Origin: JAKRSE01 sp943369295
GTDB taxonomy: Bacteria; Armatimonadota; Fimbriimonadia; Fimbriimonadales; Fimbriimonadaceae
NCBI GenBank assembly: GCA_943369295.1
Contig: CALRMU020000002.1
Coordinates: forward strand, 496,001-560,000
Direction of reading: 5' to 3'
Length of the DNA stretch: 64,000 bases
Every line of letters begins with the position of its first letter. Position 1 is the stretch's first letter. Of the stretch, positions 1 through 8,656 are shown one piece after another. The notes beneath the pieces were generated by a model. It ran no database searches. It had not been told where the DNA came from and saw nothing but the letters and a program-made list of their open reading frames with translations. The translations under genes and the position numbers were made by a program.

Positions 1-534
1 TCAAGCGCCCAGCCGATGGTGTGGGAGTCGATCCTCACCGGCCTCGCCAAGAGTGGATGCCAGAGAATCCTGCTGATCTCGGGGCACTACGCCCAGGGGC
101 ATCTGATCGAACTCTTCAACACGTGTCTGAAGACTCAAGAAGCAAATCCGGAAACGACCTGCCTCGCAGGAACGCCCCTGCAGATGCTGAACAACCCTGA
201 CCTACTGGACCATGCAGGCAGAAGTGAAGCCAGCCAGCTTTTGGCGATTCGCCCTGACCTCGTTGCACTAGATAAACTAAATTATCCCTCCAATCCAGCT
301 GACTCGGCAGTTCTCGGACCAAGCCCAGCCGAATCATCAGCAGAAGAAGGCAGAGAACTTCTCAATCAAGGCTTGCAGGCATGGGAGGCAGCCGCCAATT
401 GGAATCCCGGGCAGGCAGCCCAGTGGATGAAACAAGAACTGGCAGGTCTGGAGAGCTACCGCCAGACCTGGCTTTCAACCACCTGGGAAGACGCGATTAG
501 TCGTTGGTGGGAGGCTCGATCAAACCAAGCCTGA
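1..534 (+). CDS. Creatininase-family amidohydrolase, C-terminal part (5' truncated by window edge)
   Basis: The reading frame is open from base 1, so the true start lies upstream. An ATG at 16 is in frame but opens in the middle of a conserved helix. The segment ILLISGHYAQGHL matches the creatininase-family region that normally reads NGHGGN before a helix. Family members are metal-dependent hydrolases of cyclic amides such as creatinine or formamide intermediates. Most metal-binding residues would lie in the missing N-terminal half, so the substrate cannot be judged. The last 38 bases overlap the convergent gene that ends at 497. Assignment rests on one motif and the general fold pattern. Confidence 0.6.
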   Translation, partial: SSAQPMVWESILTGLAKSGCQRILLISGHYAQGHLIELFNTCLKTQEANPETTCLAGTPLQMLNNPDLLDHAGRSEASQLLAIRPDLVALDKLNYPSNPADSAVLGPSPAESSAEEGRELLNQGLQAWEAAANWNPGQAAQWMKQELAGLESYRQTWLSTTWEDAISRWWEARSNQA

Positions 535-1411
535 CCAGCCCGTCGTAGGGTTCTGAAATGCTGCAGCTGCCGAAGCCATAGCAGTAGTCGCCGAAGAGTT
601 CCAGATCTTCCGGTCCGAAGCTTCGGTCACCGGCATGGAAGGCGTTTTCGGTGAATCTAAAGGCACTGGCAGACTGCAGGCTCAGAATCTTTTCGACTTC
701 CTTGACCGGGGCATCGTTGGCGTAGACAGCCAAAGAGGCAGCCAGGCAGTTAAGGAATCCATGCCGCCATCCGCCGAAGATCGGGTCGTTATGAGCTAAA
801 GGGTGGTGCAGACCGGCAGTAAGCCGAAGAGTTACATCCATGCCTGCCGCTTCGACCAAGAAGTCAGCCACCTGCTGGACCGATGGAGTATCGGCCTTGC
901 CTGCTCCTCCAAGCCGAGCCTTGTAGCCAAAGCCCTGCCATAGGGTGACTGCCTTTTCGCCAGCTGCCTTGTATTCTGGGTTCCAGCCGAACTCAAGAAA
1001 AACCGGGACATCCAGTTTCTGACCCATTAGCTTCATGGCTTTGAGGTCGGCTTCGCTGGGCTGGGTGCCGACAAATGCTTCGACAGCGACCGGTTCAAGC
1101 CAAGAGTCTGGATCCCATGTATCAGCCAGGGCCTTCGCCTCATCTGCCAGGCTTCCGCCCTCTTCCGGCTTGAGAATCAGGGTGACGGCCAGGGCATCGC
1201 CATCTTCAAACAGACCCTGAGATTCAGCTTCTTTCTCAAGCGCATCGGCCAGGCGAGAAGGCACAACAAATCCGTTTACAAGGAAGGAAGAAGGGCTTTC
1301 TAGTTCAGAGATGAATTCCCTGACCGCATCCGGCAGGCTGAGCTGGGCCGGGGGGAAGAGTCCGGCGTAGTCAATGGCACTGCCCAAAAGCATGTCAAGG
1401 CTGCGAGTCAT
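497..1411 (-). CDS. Conserved hypothetical protein (IDYAGLFPPA family)
   Basis: A 304-residue soluble protein starting MTRSLDMLLGSAIDYAGLFP. The open frame extends upstream to 1564, but the extra residues are basic, low in conservation character and overlap the divergent regulator, so I use the ATG at 1411. The N-terminal IDYAGLFPPA followed by an AV..F segment is a pattern I associate with an uncharacterised bacterial family. I see no catalytic signature, signal peptide or membrane helix. It runs convergently into the creatininase-like gene (38-base overlap) and divergently from the ANTAR regulator at 1482, with 70 bases between the starts. No function is proposed. Confidence 0.7.
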   Translation of the reverse strand: MTRSLDMLLGSAIDYAGLFPPAQLSLPDAVREFISELESPSSFLVNGFVVPSRLADALEKEAESQGLFEDGDALAVTLILKPEEGGSLADEAKALADTWDPDSWLEPVAVEAFVGTQPSEADLKAMKLMGQKLDVPVFLEFGWNPEYKAAGEKAVTLWQGFGYKARLGGAGKADTPSVQQVADFLVEAAGMDVTLRLTAGLHHPLAHNDPIFGGWRHGFLNCLAASLAVYANDAPVKEVEKILSLQSASAFRFTENAFHAGDRSFGPEDLELFGDYCYGFGSCSISEPYDGLVRLGLIEPPTND

Positions 1412-1481
1412 GGCTGCAGTGTATCCCGCTGGTAGACTAATCGTTTCATAAGGGCAGAGCCGCCCGGGAAACGCAAGACCG

Positions 1482-2048
1482 ATGAGAATTCTGATTGCCG
1501 ACGACGATCCCATCATCCGGCTTGATCTGCGCCAGATGCTGGAAAGCATGGGCCACGAGGTCACAGCCGAAGCTGAGGATGGACGTCAGGCCCTGGACCT
1601 GGCTCGCAGCACCCAGCCCGAAATCTGCGTCTTCGACGTAAAGATGCCCAACATGGATGGCATCGATGCGGCGGAAGTCGTTTATGACGAGGGCATCGCC
1701 CCCGTCCTGCTCCTTACCGCCTACAGCGACACCGAGCTGATCAACCGTGCCAATTCAGCCAACGTGTTTGGCTACTTGGTTAAGCCCTTTAAGCCCAGCG
1801 ACCTCAACCCCGCCATTGAGGTGGCACGGGCCAGGTTCGAAAGCACTCTGCTTTTGAAGAAGGAGACTGAGGACCTGAAGGAGAGACTCGAAGCCCGAAA
1901 GGCAGTCGAGAAGGCCAAAGGAATTCTGATGAATCAGCACGGTCTAAACGAAGCTGACGCTTATCGAAGGATCCAGACTCAGGCGATGAACTCCAGAAAG
2001 TCGATGAGAGAGCTGGCTGAAGCCATCATTCTCGCCTCAGGAATTTGA
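1482..2048 (+). CDS. ANTAR-domain response regulator (RNA-binding antiterminator)
   Basis: 188 residues. Residues 1-120 form a receiver domain with acidic residues D7-D9, phosphoacceptor D52 (VFDVKMP), T79 and K101. A linker helix follows, then an ANTAR domain at about 128-188 with its hallmark AKGILM, the alanine and aromatic positions around DAYRRIQ, and the final SMRELAEAII helix. ANTAR proteins bind tandem hexaloop RNA hairpins in leaders and prevent termination when phosphorylated. The architecture matches AmiR/PdtaR-type regulators. No partner histidine kinase is adjacent; the nearest kinase gene is at 7334. A strong terminator follows at 2069. Targets cannot be told from this window. 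Confidence 0.93.
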   Translation: MRILIADDDPIIRLDLRQMLESMGHEVTAEAEDGRQALDLARSTQPEICVFDVKMPNMDGIDAAEVVYDEGIAPVLLLTAYSDTELINRANSANVFGYLVKPFKPSDLNPAIEVARARFESTLLLKKETEDLKERLEARKAVEKAKGILMNQHGLNEADAYRRIQTQAMNSRKSMRELAEAIILASGI

Positions 2049-2068
2049 ACCTAACCTTTGACCAGAGG

Positions 2069-2105
2069 ATTCCTGGCTTGGCTTTGCCGAGCCAGGAATT
2101 TTTTC
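2069..2105 (+). terminator. Intrinsic terminator after ANTAR regulator gene
   Basis: Arms 2069-2078 and 2090-2099 (ATTCCTGGCT / AGCCAGGAAT) pair perfectly. The bases between them can extend the stem to a TTT loop. A run of six T (2100-2105) follows. Confidence 0.92.
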
Positions 2106-2188
2106 TTCCGCAAGCGCCACTTGTGCGCATTGCTGCCCTAGTTCAGTTTTCCTGAATCAGAAACGCACAAAAAACGACGGTTCGGGTT

Positions 2189-2194
2189 TATAAT
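2189..2194 (+). promoter_or_regulatory. -10 hexamer TATAAT, probable leaderless promoter
   Basis: A consensus TATAAT lies six bases before the ATG at 2201, which puts the expected transcription start on or beside the start codon. There is no Shine-Dalgarno sequence and no clear -35 element. Confidence 0.7.
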
Positions 2195-2200
2195 TGCGCA

Positions 2201-2650
2201 ATGGCAAAAGTCTCTCTGGCAAAGGCGCTGAAGATAAAGAACAAGCAGGTCAAGGTCGTCAAGGGCCTGCAGGAACAGGTAACGAAATACAATTCGATCG
2301 TCAAGGGATCGGATAATCCCTTTGATGTCAAGGCAAAGTATCAGGAACTTAAGGCGGCTGCTCTAAAGCTCGCCAAAGTCAAGGCGGCCATCCAAACGGC
2401 CAATGCCCCGATTCAAGAAAAGATCTTTGAAATGGCGGAGCTGAGAGGACACTTGGCTTTTCTGCAAAGGCTGGATACCAAGTCAGGCAACAGCATCTTT
2501 GGCTATCAAACCGATGTTGTAGAGTTTGAAGCTGTCCTTACCGCTCTAGATGTCGAAAAAGAATCAGAAGAAACTGAAGCAAGGCTGGATCAGCTTCAGG
2601 ATGAAGTCGATGCCTTCAACACGAGCACAATGGTAGAAATCCCTGACTAA
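2201..2650 (+). CDS. Small coiled-coil hypothetical protein
   Basis: 149 residues, Lys-rich at the N-terminus and Glu/Asp-rich at the C-terminus, with heptad-like spacing over most of its length, so a helical coiled coil is likely. The segment IQTANAPIQEKIFEMAELRG followed by LAFLQRL loosely resembles the DIP1984/DUF6847 group, whose function is unknown. I hold that resemblance weakly. No signal peptide or membrane helix. It is a single-gene unit with a TATAAT six bases before the start codon. The 176 bases after it (2651-2826) hold no recognisable gene or hairpin. Confidence 0.75.
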   Translation: MAKVSLAKALKIKNKQVKVVKGLQEQVTKYNSIVKGSDNPFDVKAKYQELKAAALKLAKVKAAIQTANAPIQEKIFEMAELRGHLAFLQRLDTKSGNSIFGYQTDVVEFEAVLTALDVEKESEETEARLDQLQDEVDAFNTSTMVEIPD

Positions 2651-2826
2651 TGGTTAAGCCGGGGATCGTTGGATAAAGAAACGCAGAGCCTCATCGTTTA
2701 CACGATACACTTCCGTGTTGGGCACGGACCCTAATGATGAAGATGCCTGACTTGACTGGACGCTAACAGCGAGAACCTCAAAACCTCTCAACCCGTCTTA
2801 AATCAAGCTTCAATTCTCAAAAATCA

Positions 2827-3582
2827 TCATTGTTCTCGTTTCCCTTCGATTCCCGGCTGAACCTCTTCGGGGGCCTCAATCACTCTATCTTCCGGTTTGA
2901 AGCCAGTTAAGCGGTAAAGCTCCGTCTCAACCCAGCTCAGAATCTCTTCCTGCCCCGCCTTCTCGTCAAAGGTGTGAGGGTCGCCCCAATGAGCTTCAAT
3001 CGGCTTAGGAGACCGGCGCGGCTTAAGGTCTTTGTGAGGAATAACCAGCCCCGTATTGCGAAGACCGAGGCAGATGACCTGGCACTTGGCCTGCCGAAGA
3101 ATGAGGGCAGGACCGGCAAAAAGTGGCTGGAGTCCGCCTGGCGAGGTGCCTCCTTCTGGGTAGATGCAGACCGTCTCACCTGCCTTTAATAGCTCAACTG
3201 CACGGCGCAAAGCAGCCCGGTCGGCTGACTTTGTAGTCACAGGAAAAGCGCCGTAAAAGTGAGCCAGCCAAGAAGAGAATTTGTGAATCAATCCAGGTGG
3301 TTTGCCATCGGCTCCAGCTTCTTCCCACTCAAAAACTTCTTTGTTCGCCATGTAGTAAATGCGGCGAGGGCAGGCGAACTGGGTGAAAGGGGGGTCAACA
3401 GTAGAAAGGTGGTTAGGGAGAATAAGAAGACCACCGGTTTTTGGCACCTTTTCTCTGCCATAAACCCGGCAGCCCCCAACCAGCCCAAAAATGATTCTTC
3501 CCACCACGGCACGGTAAAGCCACAGCAGAAAAGGCACAATTGCCGGCTGCTTGTATGCAAAGGGATCGATCTTTTTTGCCAT
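2827..3582 (-). CDS. plsC: 1-acyl-sn-glycerol-3-phosphate acyltransferase-like (PlsC family)
   Basis: 251 residues. The family's two blocks are present: the catalytic H(X4)D in NHLSTVDP (H58, D63) and the substrate-binding YPEGGTSPGG at 141-150. An N-terminal hydrophobic stretch around 15-37 probably anchors it to the inner membrane. Members transfer an acyl chain to lysophosphatidic acid in phospholipid synthesis, though many homologues acylate other lipids. The N-terminal extension and the EGG (rather than EGT) variant leave room for a different acceptor. Last gene of an operon behind purN, five bases downstream of its stop. Confidence 0.88.
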   Translation of the reverse strand: MAKKIDPFAYKQPAIVPFLLWLYRAVVGRIIFGLVGGCRVYGREKVPKTGGLLILPNHLSTVDPPFTQFACPRRIYYMANKEVFEWEEAGADGKPPGLIHKFSSWLAHFYGAFPVTTKSADRAALRRAVELLKAGETVCIYPEGGTSPGGLQPLFAGPALILRQAKCQVICLGLRNTGLVIPHKDLKPRRSPKPIEAHWGDPHTFDEKAGQEEILSWVETELYRLTGFKPEDRVIEAPEEVQPGIEGKREQ

Positions 3583-3587
3583 GGCTG

Positions 3588-4178
3588 CTATCCTTTAGTA
3601 CTCAGCTTTTCTGCCAAGAGGGTCAATCCCTGCTGATAAGCTTTGTGCTCCAAATCAAGAACTCTTTCCGCCAAGGTGTCCACCGTGTCATCGGCAAGAA
3701 CAGGACATTTTAGCTGGAGAATCGCCTCGCCTTCATCATATTCTTCGGTTACATAGTGGACCGTGCAGCCCGATTCTGTCTCGCCAGCGGCCAGCACCGC
3801 CTCATGAACGAAATGGCCGTACATGCCCTTGCCGCCAAACTTCGGAAGCAAAGCTGGATGAATATTGATGATCCGCTTAGGGTAAGAGGTAACGACCTCA
3901 GCTGGGAGAAGGGTCATGTAGCCAGCAAGGCAGATGATCTCAACCCCTTTCTCCTGCAGCAAGGCAAGCAGGTTCGAGCCGTAGTTCTCTGACTTGTAGG
4001 GCAGAACAGCGGTCTGGACCCCGAATGCCTCGGCCCGCAGGAGCGCAGGAGTCCCTTCCTTGGGGCTCACCACCAGAGCGCATTGGGCGGGAATCTGGCC
4101 CGAATCACTGCCTGCAAGCAGGGCGGCCATGTTGCTGCCCCTGCCTTTGCTGCCCACCATCACTGCGTACTTAATCAT
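3588..4178 (-). CDS. purN: Phosphoribosylglycinamide formyltransferase PurN
   Basis: 196 residues, close to the usual length. It transfers a formyl group from 10-formyltetrahydrofolate to GAR, the third step of purine synthesis. The phosphate-binding loop GRGSNM lies at 12-17. The catalytic trio is visible as N105 and H107 in INIHPALLP and D148 in EEYDEG. It overlaps the upstream GH20-like gene by four bases (ATGA) and is followed five bases later by the acyltransferase gene, so the three are probably cotranscribed. purA is at 20590, not linked. Confidence 0.95.
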   Translation of the reverse strand: MIKYAVMVGSKGRGSNMAALLAGSDSGQIPAQCALVVSPKEGTPALLRAEAFGVQTAVLPYKSENYGSNLLALLQEKGVEIICLAGYMTLLPAEVVTSYPKRIINIHPALLPKFGGKGMYGHFVHEAVLAAGETESGCTVHYVTEEYDEGEAILQLKCPVLADDTVDTLAERVLDLEHKAYQQGLTLLAEKLSTKG

Positions 4179-5698
4179 TCATTGGCCCATTTGTTAATCA
4201 GCCACCACGAACCCTGGTCGTGGGGCATAAATCGAGGATTGGTAATGATATCAAAGGCAGGAAGGTAGCCCAGCTGCCTGTCACCGTACATACGAATCCT
4301 CTTGATGACGGTTTCGACGTGCTCTTTGGCTGCTTTGCACCTCTCCATGTCAGCCAGACTTCCTCCGATTCTGCGGTGAGTGTGGCGGGCTACATTTTCG
4401 AGGCTGTCGAACAAGAGTCTGGAGGGGGCAAGAGCCGAAATAGCCTGCTCAGGTCGACCTTCAGCGTAGTGCTTTGACGCTGTTTCAGCGATCAGGACAA
4501 ACTCAACCGCCGACCTGACGAACTGGCTGACCCCTTTCTCGCCTTCGTCACGGCTGGTTTCCATGGCTCTGGTACAGATCTCCATTGCCTCTTGAGCCTT
4601 GCCGTTCGCCAGCTCTTCGCCGTGACGCATCCAGGCCAAAAAGGGGTTTCGGTAAAGCAGCAGTCTCGCCTTAAGGCCGTTGCGAATAGAGGGGTAGGAG
4701 AAAGGGGGGCCGAGCTTCGCCAGTTCCTGGCTCATAAACCTGGCCCAATCGCGGCTGCCTGTTTCTTCCGGATAGGATTCCAGAAGGTGGGGGGCAGAGG
4801 CGGGGTTGTCAATAATTCGGCTTGCTCCTTCGACGGCAGGGAAGAGGGTGTCGGCGGCTCCGAAAAGTCCGAACTCCCAGGTCGTCAAGCAGATTCCGTC
4901 CAGCTGGAGGTCAAGGGCATCCTGACTGACTGTTCTGACGTTGGTGTCAGCCGCATCCAGGTGCATCCAGGGCGCGTTGTAGACGTGCAGAGTCGGGCTG
5001 CCTACCACACTGAATCCAGCTTCTTTGAGCTTGGGCGCAGTCTGAGCAAGGCCACAGTCGTACTGCCAGTCAAAAATGACTGTCTCTTTGGGGAGGATCG
5101 AAAGAGCTTCTGGGTGTTCCAAAAGCATGTCTCCCCACAGGCCCGGAATCCGGCCCGACTTGGAAACCTTTTCGATCAGAGGTCCAAAGTGTTTGGCGTA
5201 AATGTAAGCCTTGGGGTCGCCCTGCTGTTGGGCAGCCAGTTCAGCGTCGCGTGGGTGACTGATCAGCTGGGCAGTTTCGTCTCCGCCGATATGAATCATT
5301 GAGCTGGAGAAGGCGGTCATAGTGTCGTCCAGCAGCTTCTCGGCGAACTCATAGAACCCAGGCGCATTGGCCGACGCCTGAAGTCCAGAGAACCTTTCTG
5401 CTCTCCAATCTTTGCCCTCTTGGGCATAGATAAAGCCTTCCATGTGACCGAGCAGGTTGATGAACGGAATGATCTCAAGACTCGGGAATTCGCTCTGGAG
5501 ATCACGGACCATGTCCGGGGTGATCGCCTGTCTTCCGTGTGCCCAAGGGGCCGAGGGGTAGGCGAAGCGATGCTCCAAATAGAGCCCTAAGGCGGTGTAT
5601 CCAGAATCAAGGGCGTGGCTGGCGTATCGGTAGAGGTGATCCCTGGTGGGAGCCTGTTCCCGGGCAAAGTCCACCATCCAGATCTTCCAAGGGGCCAT
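4175..5698 (-). CDS. Glycoside hydrolase family 20-like protein (beta-hexosaminidase type)
   Basis: About 507 residues with a (beta/alpha)8 barrel pattern. The GH20 catalytic pair is visible in IHIGGDETAQL (D140, E141 in this numbering), where Asp positions the substrate N-acetyl group and Glu is the acid. The C-terminal third is helical and has no clear match. There is no signal peptide, so it probably acts in the cytoplasm on short amino-sugar oligosaccharides. The frame stays open to 5734. I choose the ATG at 5698 because TATCCT (5705-5710) lies six bases before it and the protein then begins MAPWKIWMVDFA. First gene of the operon with purN. Confidence 0.82.
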   Translation of the reverse strand: MAPWKIWMVDFAREQAPTRDHLYRYASHALDSGYTALGLYLEHRFAYPSAPWAHGRQAITPDMVRDLQSEFPSLEIIPFINLLGHMEGFIYAQEGKDWRAERFSGLQASANAPGFYEFAEKLLDDTMTAFSSSMIHIGGDETAQLISHPRDAELAAQQQGDPKAYIYAKHFGPLIEKVSKSGRIPGLWGDMLLEHPEALSILPKETVIFDWQYDCGLAQTAPKLKEAGFSVVGSPTLHVYNAPWMHLDAADTNVRTVSQDALDLQLDGICLTTWEFGLFGAADTLFPAVEGASRIIDNPASAPHLLESYPEETGSRDWARFMSQELAKLGPPFSYPSIRNGLKARLLLYRNPFLAWMRHGEELANGKAQEAMEICTRAMETSRDEGEKGVSQFVRSAVEFVLIAETASKHYAEGRPEQAISALAPSRLLFDSLENVARHTHRRIGGSLADMERCKAAKEHVETVIKRIRMYGDRQLGYLPAFDIITNPRFMPHDQGSWWLINKWANE

Positions 5699-5772
5699 GG
5701 CCATAGGATACTCGTGATCACACTTAGCCAACATTCACTGTCGGGCTCAGATCAAACTGTGAATGAGGATTC

Positions 5773-6144
5773 ATGGCTCGCCCCACAAGCACAGTGAACA
5801 TCGGTCAAAAGCTCGCCCAGATCAGCGACCACTGGTCGCCCAAAGTGATCGCCGAAATGAACGGCCTTCACTTCAAGGTTGTTAAGTTTCAAGGCGACTT
5901 TATCTGGCACAGCCATGAGGACACTGACGAAACCTTCATGGTTATCAGAGGCCAGATGGTTGTTGAGTTCCGGGACAGGTCAGTAGCGATTTCGGAAGGG
6001 GAGCTCTTTGTGGTGCCGCGGGGCGAAGAACACATCACCAGAGCTGTAGAGGAATGCCATGCTCTGATCATTGAGCCTGCGGGAGTAGTCAACACGGGAG
6101 AGGCAGGCGGCAGCTTGACCGCCCCAGTCGATGAATGGATTTGA
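5773..6144 (+). CDS. Single-domain cupin protein
   Basis: 123 residues forming one cupin barrel. Motif 1 is visible as WHSHEDTDETFMVIRG (metal ligands H46, H48 and E53), and motif 2 as PRGEEHIT with its histidine. Such proteins bind a divalent metal and range from small isomerases and dioxygenases to sugar sensors, so the substrate is open. The start is supported by a GAGG Shine-Dalgarno sequence four bases before the ATG. It is divergent from the GH20-like operon across a 74-base gap and ends at a hairpin shared with the prepilin gene. Confidence 0.9.
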   Translation: MARPTSTVNIGQKLAQISDHWSPKVIAEMNGLHFKVVKFQGDFIWHSHEDTDETFMVIRGQMVVEFRDRSVAISEGELFVVPRGEEHITRAVEECHALIIEPAGVVNTGEAGGSLTAPVDEWI

Positions 6145-6147
6145 GGC

Positions 6148-6185
6148 CTTCCCCCTTTCCTCAATTGAATAAGGAAAGGGGGAAG
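6148..6185. terminator. Bidirectional hairpin between cupin and prepilin genes
   Basis: Fourteen-base perfect arms at 6148-6161 and 6172-6185 sit between two convergent genes. No T run follows on either side, so termination efficiency is uncertain. Confidence 0.6.
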
Positions 6186-6194
6186 AGACTTAGG

Positions 6195-6965
6195 TCAGTC
6201 GCAGGTGCCGTACCAGGTGCCAGACCACGAGGTCGGGTCGGCATCACCGGAACGATTTCCGGCCGGATTCACGACCTGGCGATCAAAGGCACCAGCGGAA
6301 ACGGTGAATCTGGCGCTGCCATCACCGAAGATCACAGAACCTCCTCGTGACGACCACTGACGGTAGTAGTTGTAAGGAGCGGGGCAGTCGTAGCCGTAGC
6401 GCGAGCAGTCGGTATCAAACCTGCTGCTGAACCAGGGGAGCATTTCCAGCCTCATGAGGCGAGATTCTGAAGGCAGCTCCATGGCTGTCTCCGTGACGAT
6501 CTGGGTGTAATCGTAAGGCGAGTTGTTGCCGCTCGATTCGCCTGCCACCACGCTGAAAAGACACTTGGTGAACCTATGGCTGCTGCCGTAAGCCTGCCAG
6601 TAAGTCTTGGCGCCGGGGACGTCTGCACTCAGGTAGGGACCGCCGTTGTCGTGAGGGCTCCTGAAGACATCCTTGTTCTTCATGTAGGGCAGAAGCTGAA
6701 CTTCAATTCCCTTGTGGCCATCGGTTCCGGCCGGAGGAACCGAGTTGTAGGCATAGAAAATGGGCATGGTGTCGTCGTAGTCAGCCAGATACATCTTCAC
6801 CGAGATGCCGATTTGGCGAGACTGGCTGAGGCAGGCGGTGTTTTTGGCGCTGTCTTTTGCCTGGGCAAAAACGGGGAAGAGGATGGCGGCCAAAATGGCG
6901 ATGATGGCGATGACCACCAAGAGCTCGATGAGGGTGAACCCCTTGCTGTTAGATCGAATCTTCAT
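6195..6965 (-). CDS. Prepilin-like protein with type IV pilin N-terminal methylation motif
   Basis: 256 residues. A short basic leader MKIRSNSKG precedes the class III signal FTLIELLVVIAIIAILAAIL, cut by prepilin peptidase after Gly9, with the conserved Glu at +5. The mature domain has the FPVFAQAKDSAKNTACLSQ region and near its end GGSVIFGDGSARF, the FxDG core of the H-X9-DG prepilin-associated domain common in Planctomycetes and Armatimonadota. It probably sits in the inner membrane or in a pseudopilus. AGGA lies about eight bases before the ATG. A TPP riboswitch lies about 90 bases upstream on the same strand, which is unexpected for this family. Confidence 0.93.
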   Translation of the reverse strand: MKIRSNSKGFTLIELLVVIAIIAILAAILFPVFAQAKDSAKNTACLSQSRQIGISVKMYLADYDDTMPIFYAYNSVPPAGTDGHKGIEVQLLPYMKNKDVFRSPHDNGGPYLSADVPGAKTYWQAYGSSHRFTKCLFSVVAGESSGNNSPYDYTQIVTETAMELPSESRLMRLEMLPWFSSRFDTDCSRYGYDCPAPYNYYRQWSSRGGSVIFGDGSARFTVSAGAFDRQVVNPAGNRSGDADPTSWSGTWYGTCD

Positions 6966-7056
6966 TCGGTTTTTCCTAGAAGGTCAAGTCTCTGCTACGC
7001 AGTGACAAGACCCTGGAGAAACCTCGAATGAAACGAAGCCTCAGAGCATTGGCGCG

Positions 7057-7144
7057 TGCATTCCCTCCGCCGGCATGACCCGGATCAGGTTCAAGGGGAC
7101 AACCCGGTTTCCCGGTGAATCTCAGCCTTTCGGCACCCCCTGCA
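7057..7144 (-). promoter_or_regulatory. TPP (THI-box) riboswitch
   Basis: Read on the minus strand the element has the outer P1 stem (TGCAGGGGGTGCC against GGAGGGAATGCA), the conserved GCTGAGA (complement of 7120-7126) and the pyrophosphate-sensing segment TGAACCTGATC (7083-7093) followed by the GGTCATGCCGGCGGAGGGA type closing strand. This is a close match to the thiamine pyrophosphate aptamer consensus. A TAAAAT (7163-7168) upstream on the same strand could be its -10 box. The only gene downstream in the same direction is the prepilin-like gene at 6965. No thiamin gene is near. Confidence 0.93.
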
Positions 7145-7333
7145 GTCGACCTTCGAACTTCTATTTTACGTTAGAATGCTGGGATTTCATGCCTGCTGAT
7201 TAATTCCTTTGAGAAAGGCGTCGAAAAATGGACCCTTTTTCCTTTTGTTTCGTCAAAGCAGGTAAGCAGTTTGTTCAGCCTAGAGAAGAGGCCATGTGAC
7301 AGACGCCAAGTGACGCAAGTCACGAGGAGAGCG

Positions 7334-8656
7334 GTGAAAGAAGGACCCGCAAGAGTGGTAGGAATAGACGAGGGTGGGAGCCTGCTGTTAAGGCTTGTTG
7401 AAGAGCTAGGCGGCTGCTCTGACGTCGGTGCCATTTATCGTTCTTCAGCCAAGATTTTTAGTGAAGTTTTTGCCCCCTTTGATGTTTTTGGAGTTATTGC
7501 CAGCGATCCAGCCGAAGTTTCTTGGCGGGCCATGGCAATTGAAAATCCTAAGGTGCCATCGTGGGGTGGTCTCGGAGTTCACCAGCTAGAAGGCGAACCA
7601 GACACAGATTCTCTTACTCTCAAGCACGGACGCAGCCTTTCTCGAAAGATGCTGGAAGTTCCTGAACTGGACACTTTTCTAAGGCAGGATGAACAGATCG
7701 CCGTTCTTTACCGAGAGGAATCTCCTGAACTCCTGGATGCTTTCTCTGAATGCTGCGGTCTTGAACTTGAATCTATCATCGGCTGCTGGTGGCACAGGCC
7801 AAGAGGGGGCAGAGGATGGATTTTCTTAGCTTCCCGCCAATCAAGAACCTACGAATTAGAGACTCAAAAGCTCTTCGCCGCATCCGTCAAAGTGGCGGCA
7901 CGAATGGCTTGGTACCCCGGATTGGTTCAGAACATTCTCCGCCAGGAGAAGACGAACTACTCCATGAGGCGGCACATCGTCCATGACCTCAAAACACCCA
8001 TGACAGTTGTCAAAGGCTGTGCCCAAACGATTCTTGAACACTGGGATTCGATGTCTGATGAGGTCAAGATTGAACTCCTTGGCAGTGTCGTTGAAAACTC
8101 AGAAAGGCTCCTTAATGACCTGAAGGATCTTCTCGAGCCCCTTGATGCCGTTTGGACGCCGAACCTTGAAGTGTTCGACCTCAGTCTGGTTTTGGAACAC
8201 ATTCGTCGACAGGAAGAGTTCACCGAGCGCAGCCGAGGTCATAAGATTCATGTGGTAGGTTCAGAATCTCCGGTCATGGTCAAGGCCGACCGCCGCAAGA
8301 TTCGTCGAGTGCTGGAAAACATTCTCAGCAATGCGGTCAAGTACTCGCCCCTAGAGACCGAATCTGACACCAAAAACATTTGGATCAAGATCTGGGAAGA
8401 AGACTGCAGGGTCTGCGTTTCGATTAGAGACGAGGGGCTGGGTATGGATGACGTTCAGCTTCATCGAGTCCTGAACAGGGCTGGACGAGCTGTCAGCTCA
8501 CAGCTGGGAATCGAAGGCACAGGTCTGGGTCTCGAATCAGTGCGCAGAATCTTGGATGCTCATCAGGGCACATTGAGGGCAGAAAGCCATCTAGGCAAAG
8601 GAAGCACCTTCTGGATGTGCCTGCCTAAAGATGGCCCGAAAGCAACGACGGTCTGA
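7334..8656 (+). CDS. Cytoplasmic histidine kinase (GAF-like sensor, HisKA, HATPase)
   Basis: 440 residues from the GTG at 7334, chosen because GAGGAG lies four bases before it; the frame continues upstream to a weak TTG at 7271. The N-terminal half (about 1-190) is a GAF-like sensor with no membrane helix. The H-box IVHDLKTPMTVV carries the phosphorylated H217. The ATPase domain shows the N-box around N333 (ENILSNAVKY), the G1 box DEGLGM at 366-371 and the G2 box GTGLGL at 395-400. All catalytic parts are present. No response regulator is adjacent, so it is an orphan kinase; the ANTAR and NarL-type regulators in this window are possible but unproven partners. Confidence 0.92.
   Translation: MKEGPARVVGIDEGGSLLLRLVEELGGCSDVGAIYRSSAKIFSEVFAPFDVFGVIASDPAEVSWRAMAIENPKVPSWGGLGVHQLEGEPDTDSLTLKHGRSLSRKMLEVPELDTFLRQDEQIAVLYREESPELLDAFSECCGLELESIIGCWWHRPRGGRGWIFLASRQSRTYELETQKLFAASVKVAARMAWYPGLVQNILRQEKTNYSMRRHIVHDLKTPMTVVKGCAQTILEHWDSMSDEVKIELLGSVVENSERLLNDLKDLLEPLDAVWTPNLEVFDLSLVLEHIRRQEEFTERSRGHKIHVVGSESPVMVKADRRKIRRVLENILSNAVKYSPLETESDTKNIWIKIWEEDCRVCVSIRDEGLGMDDVQLHRVLNRAGRAVSSQLGIEGTGLGLESVRRILDAHQGTLRAESHLGKGSTFWMCLPKDGPKATTV

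Noticed and set aside
4592..5302. 236-residue rightward frame
   Set aside because: Antisense to the GH20-like gene, with no recognisable feature or ribosome site.
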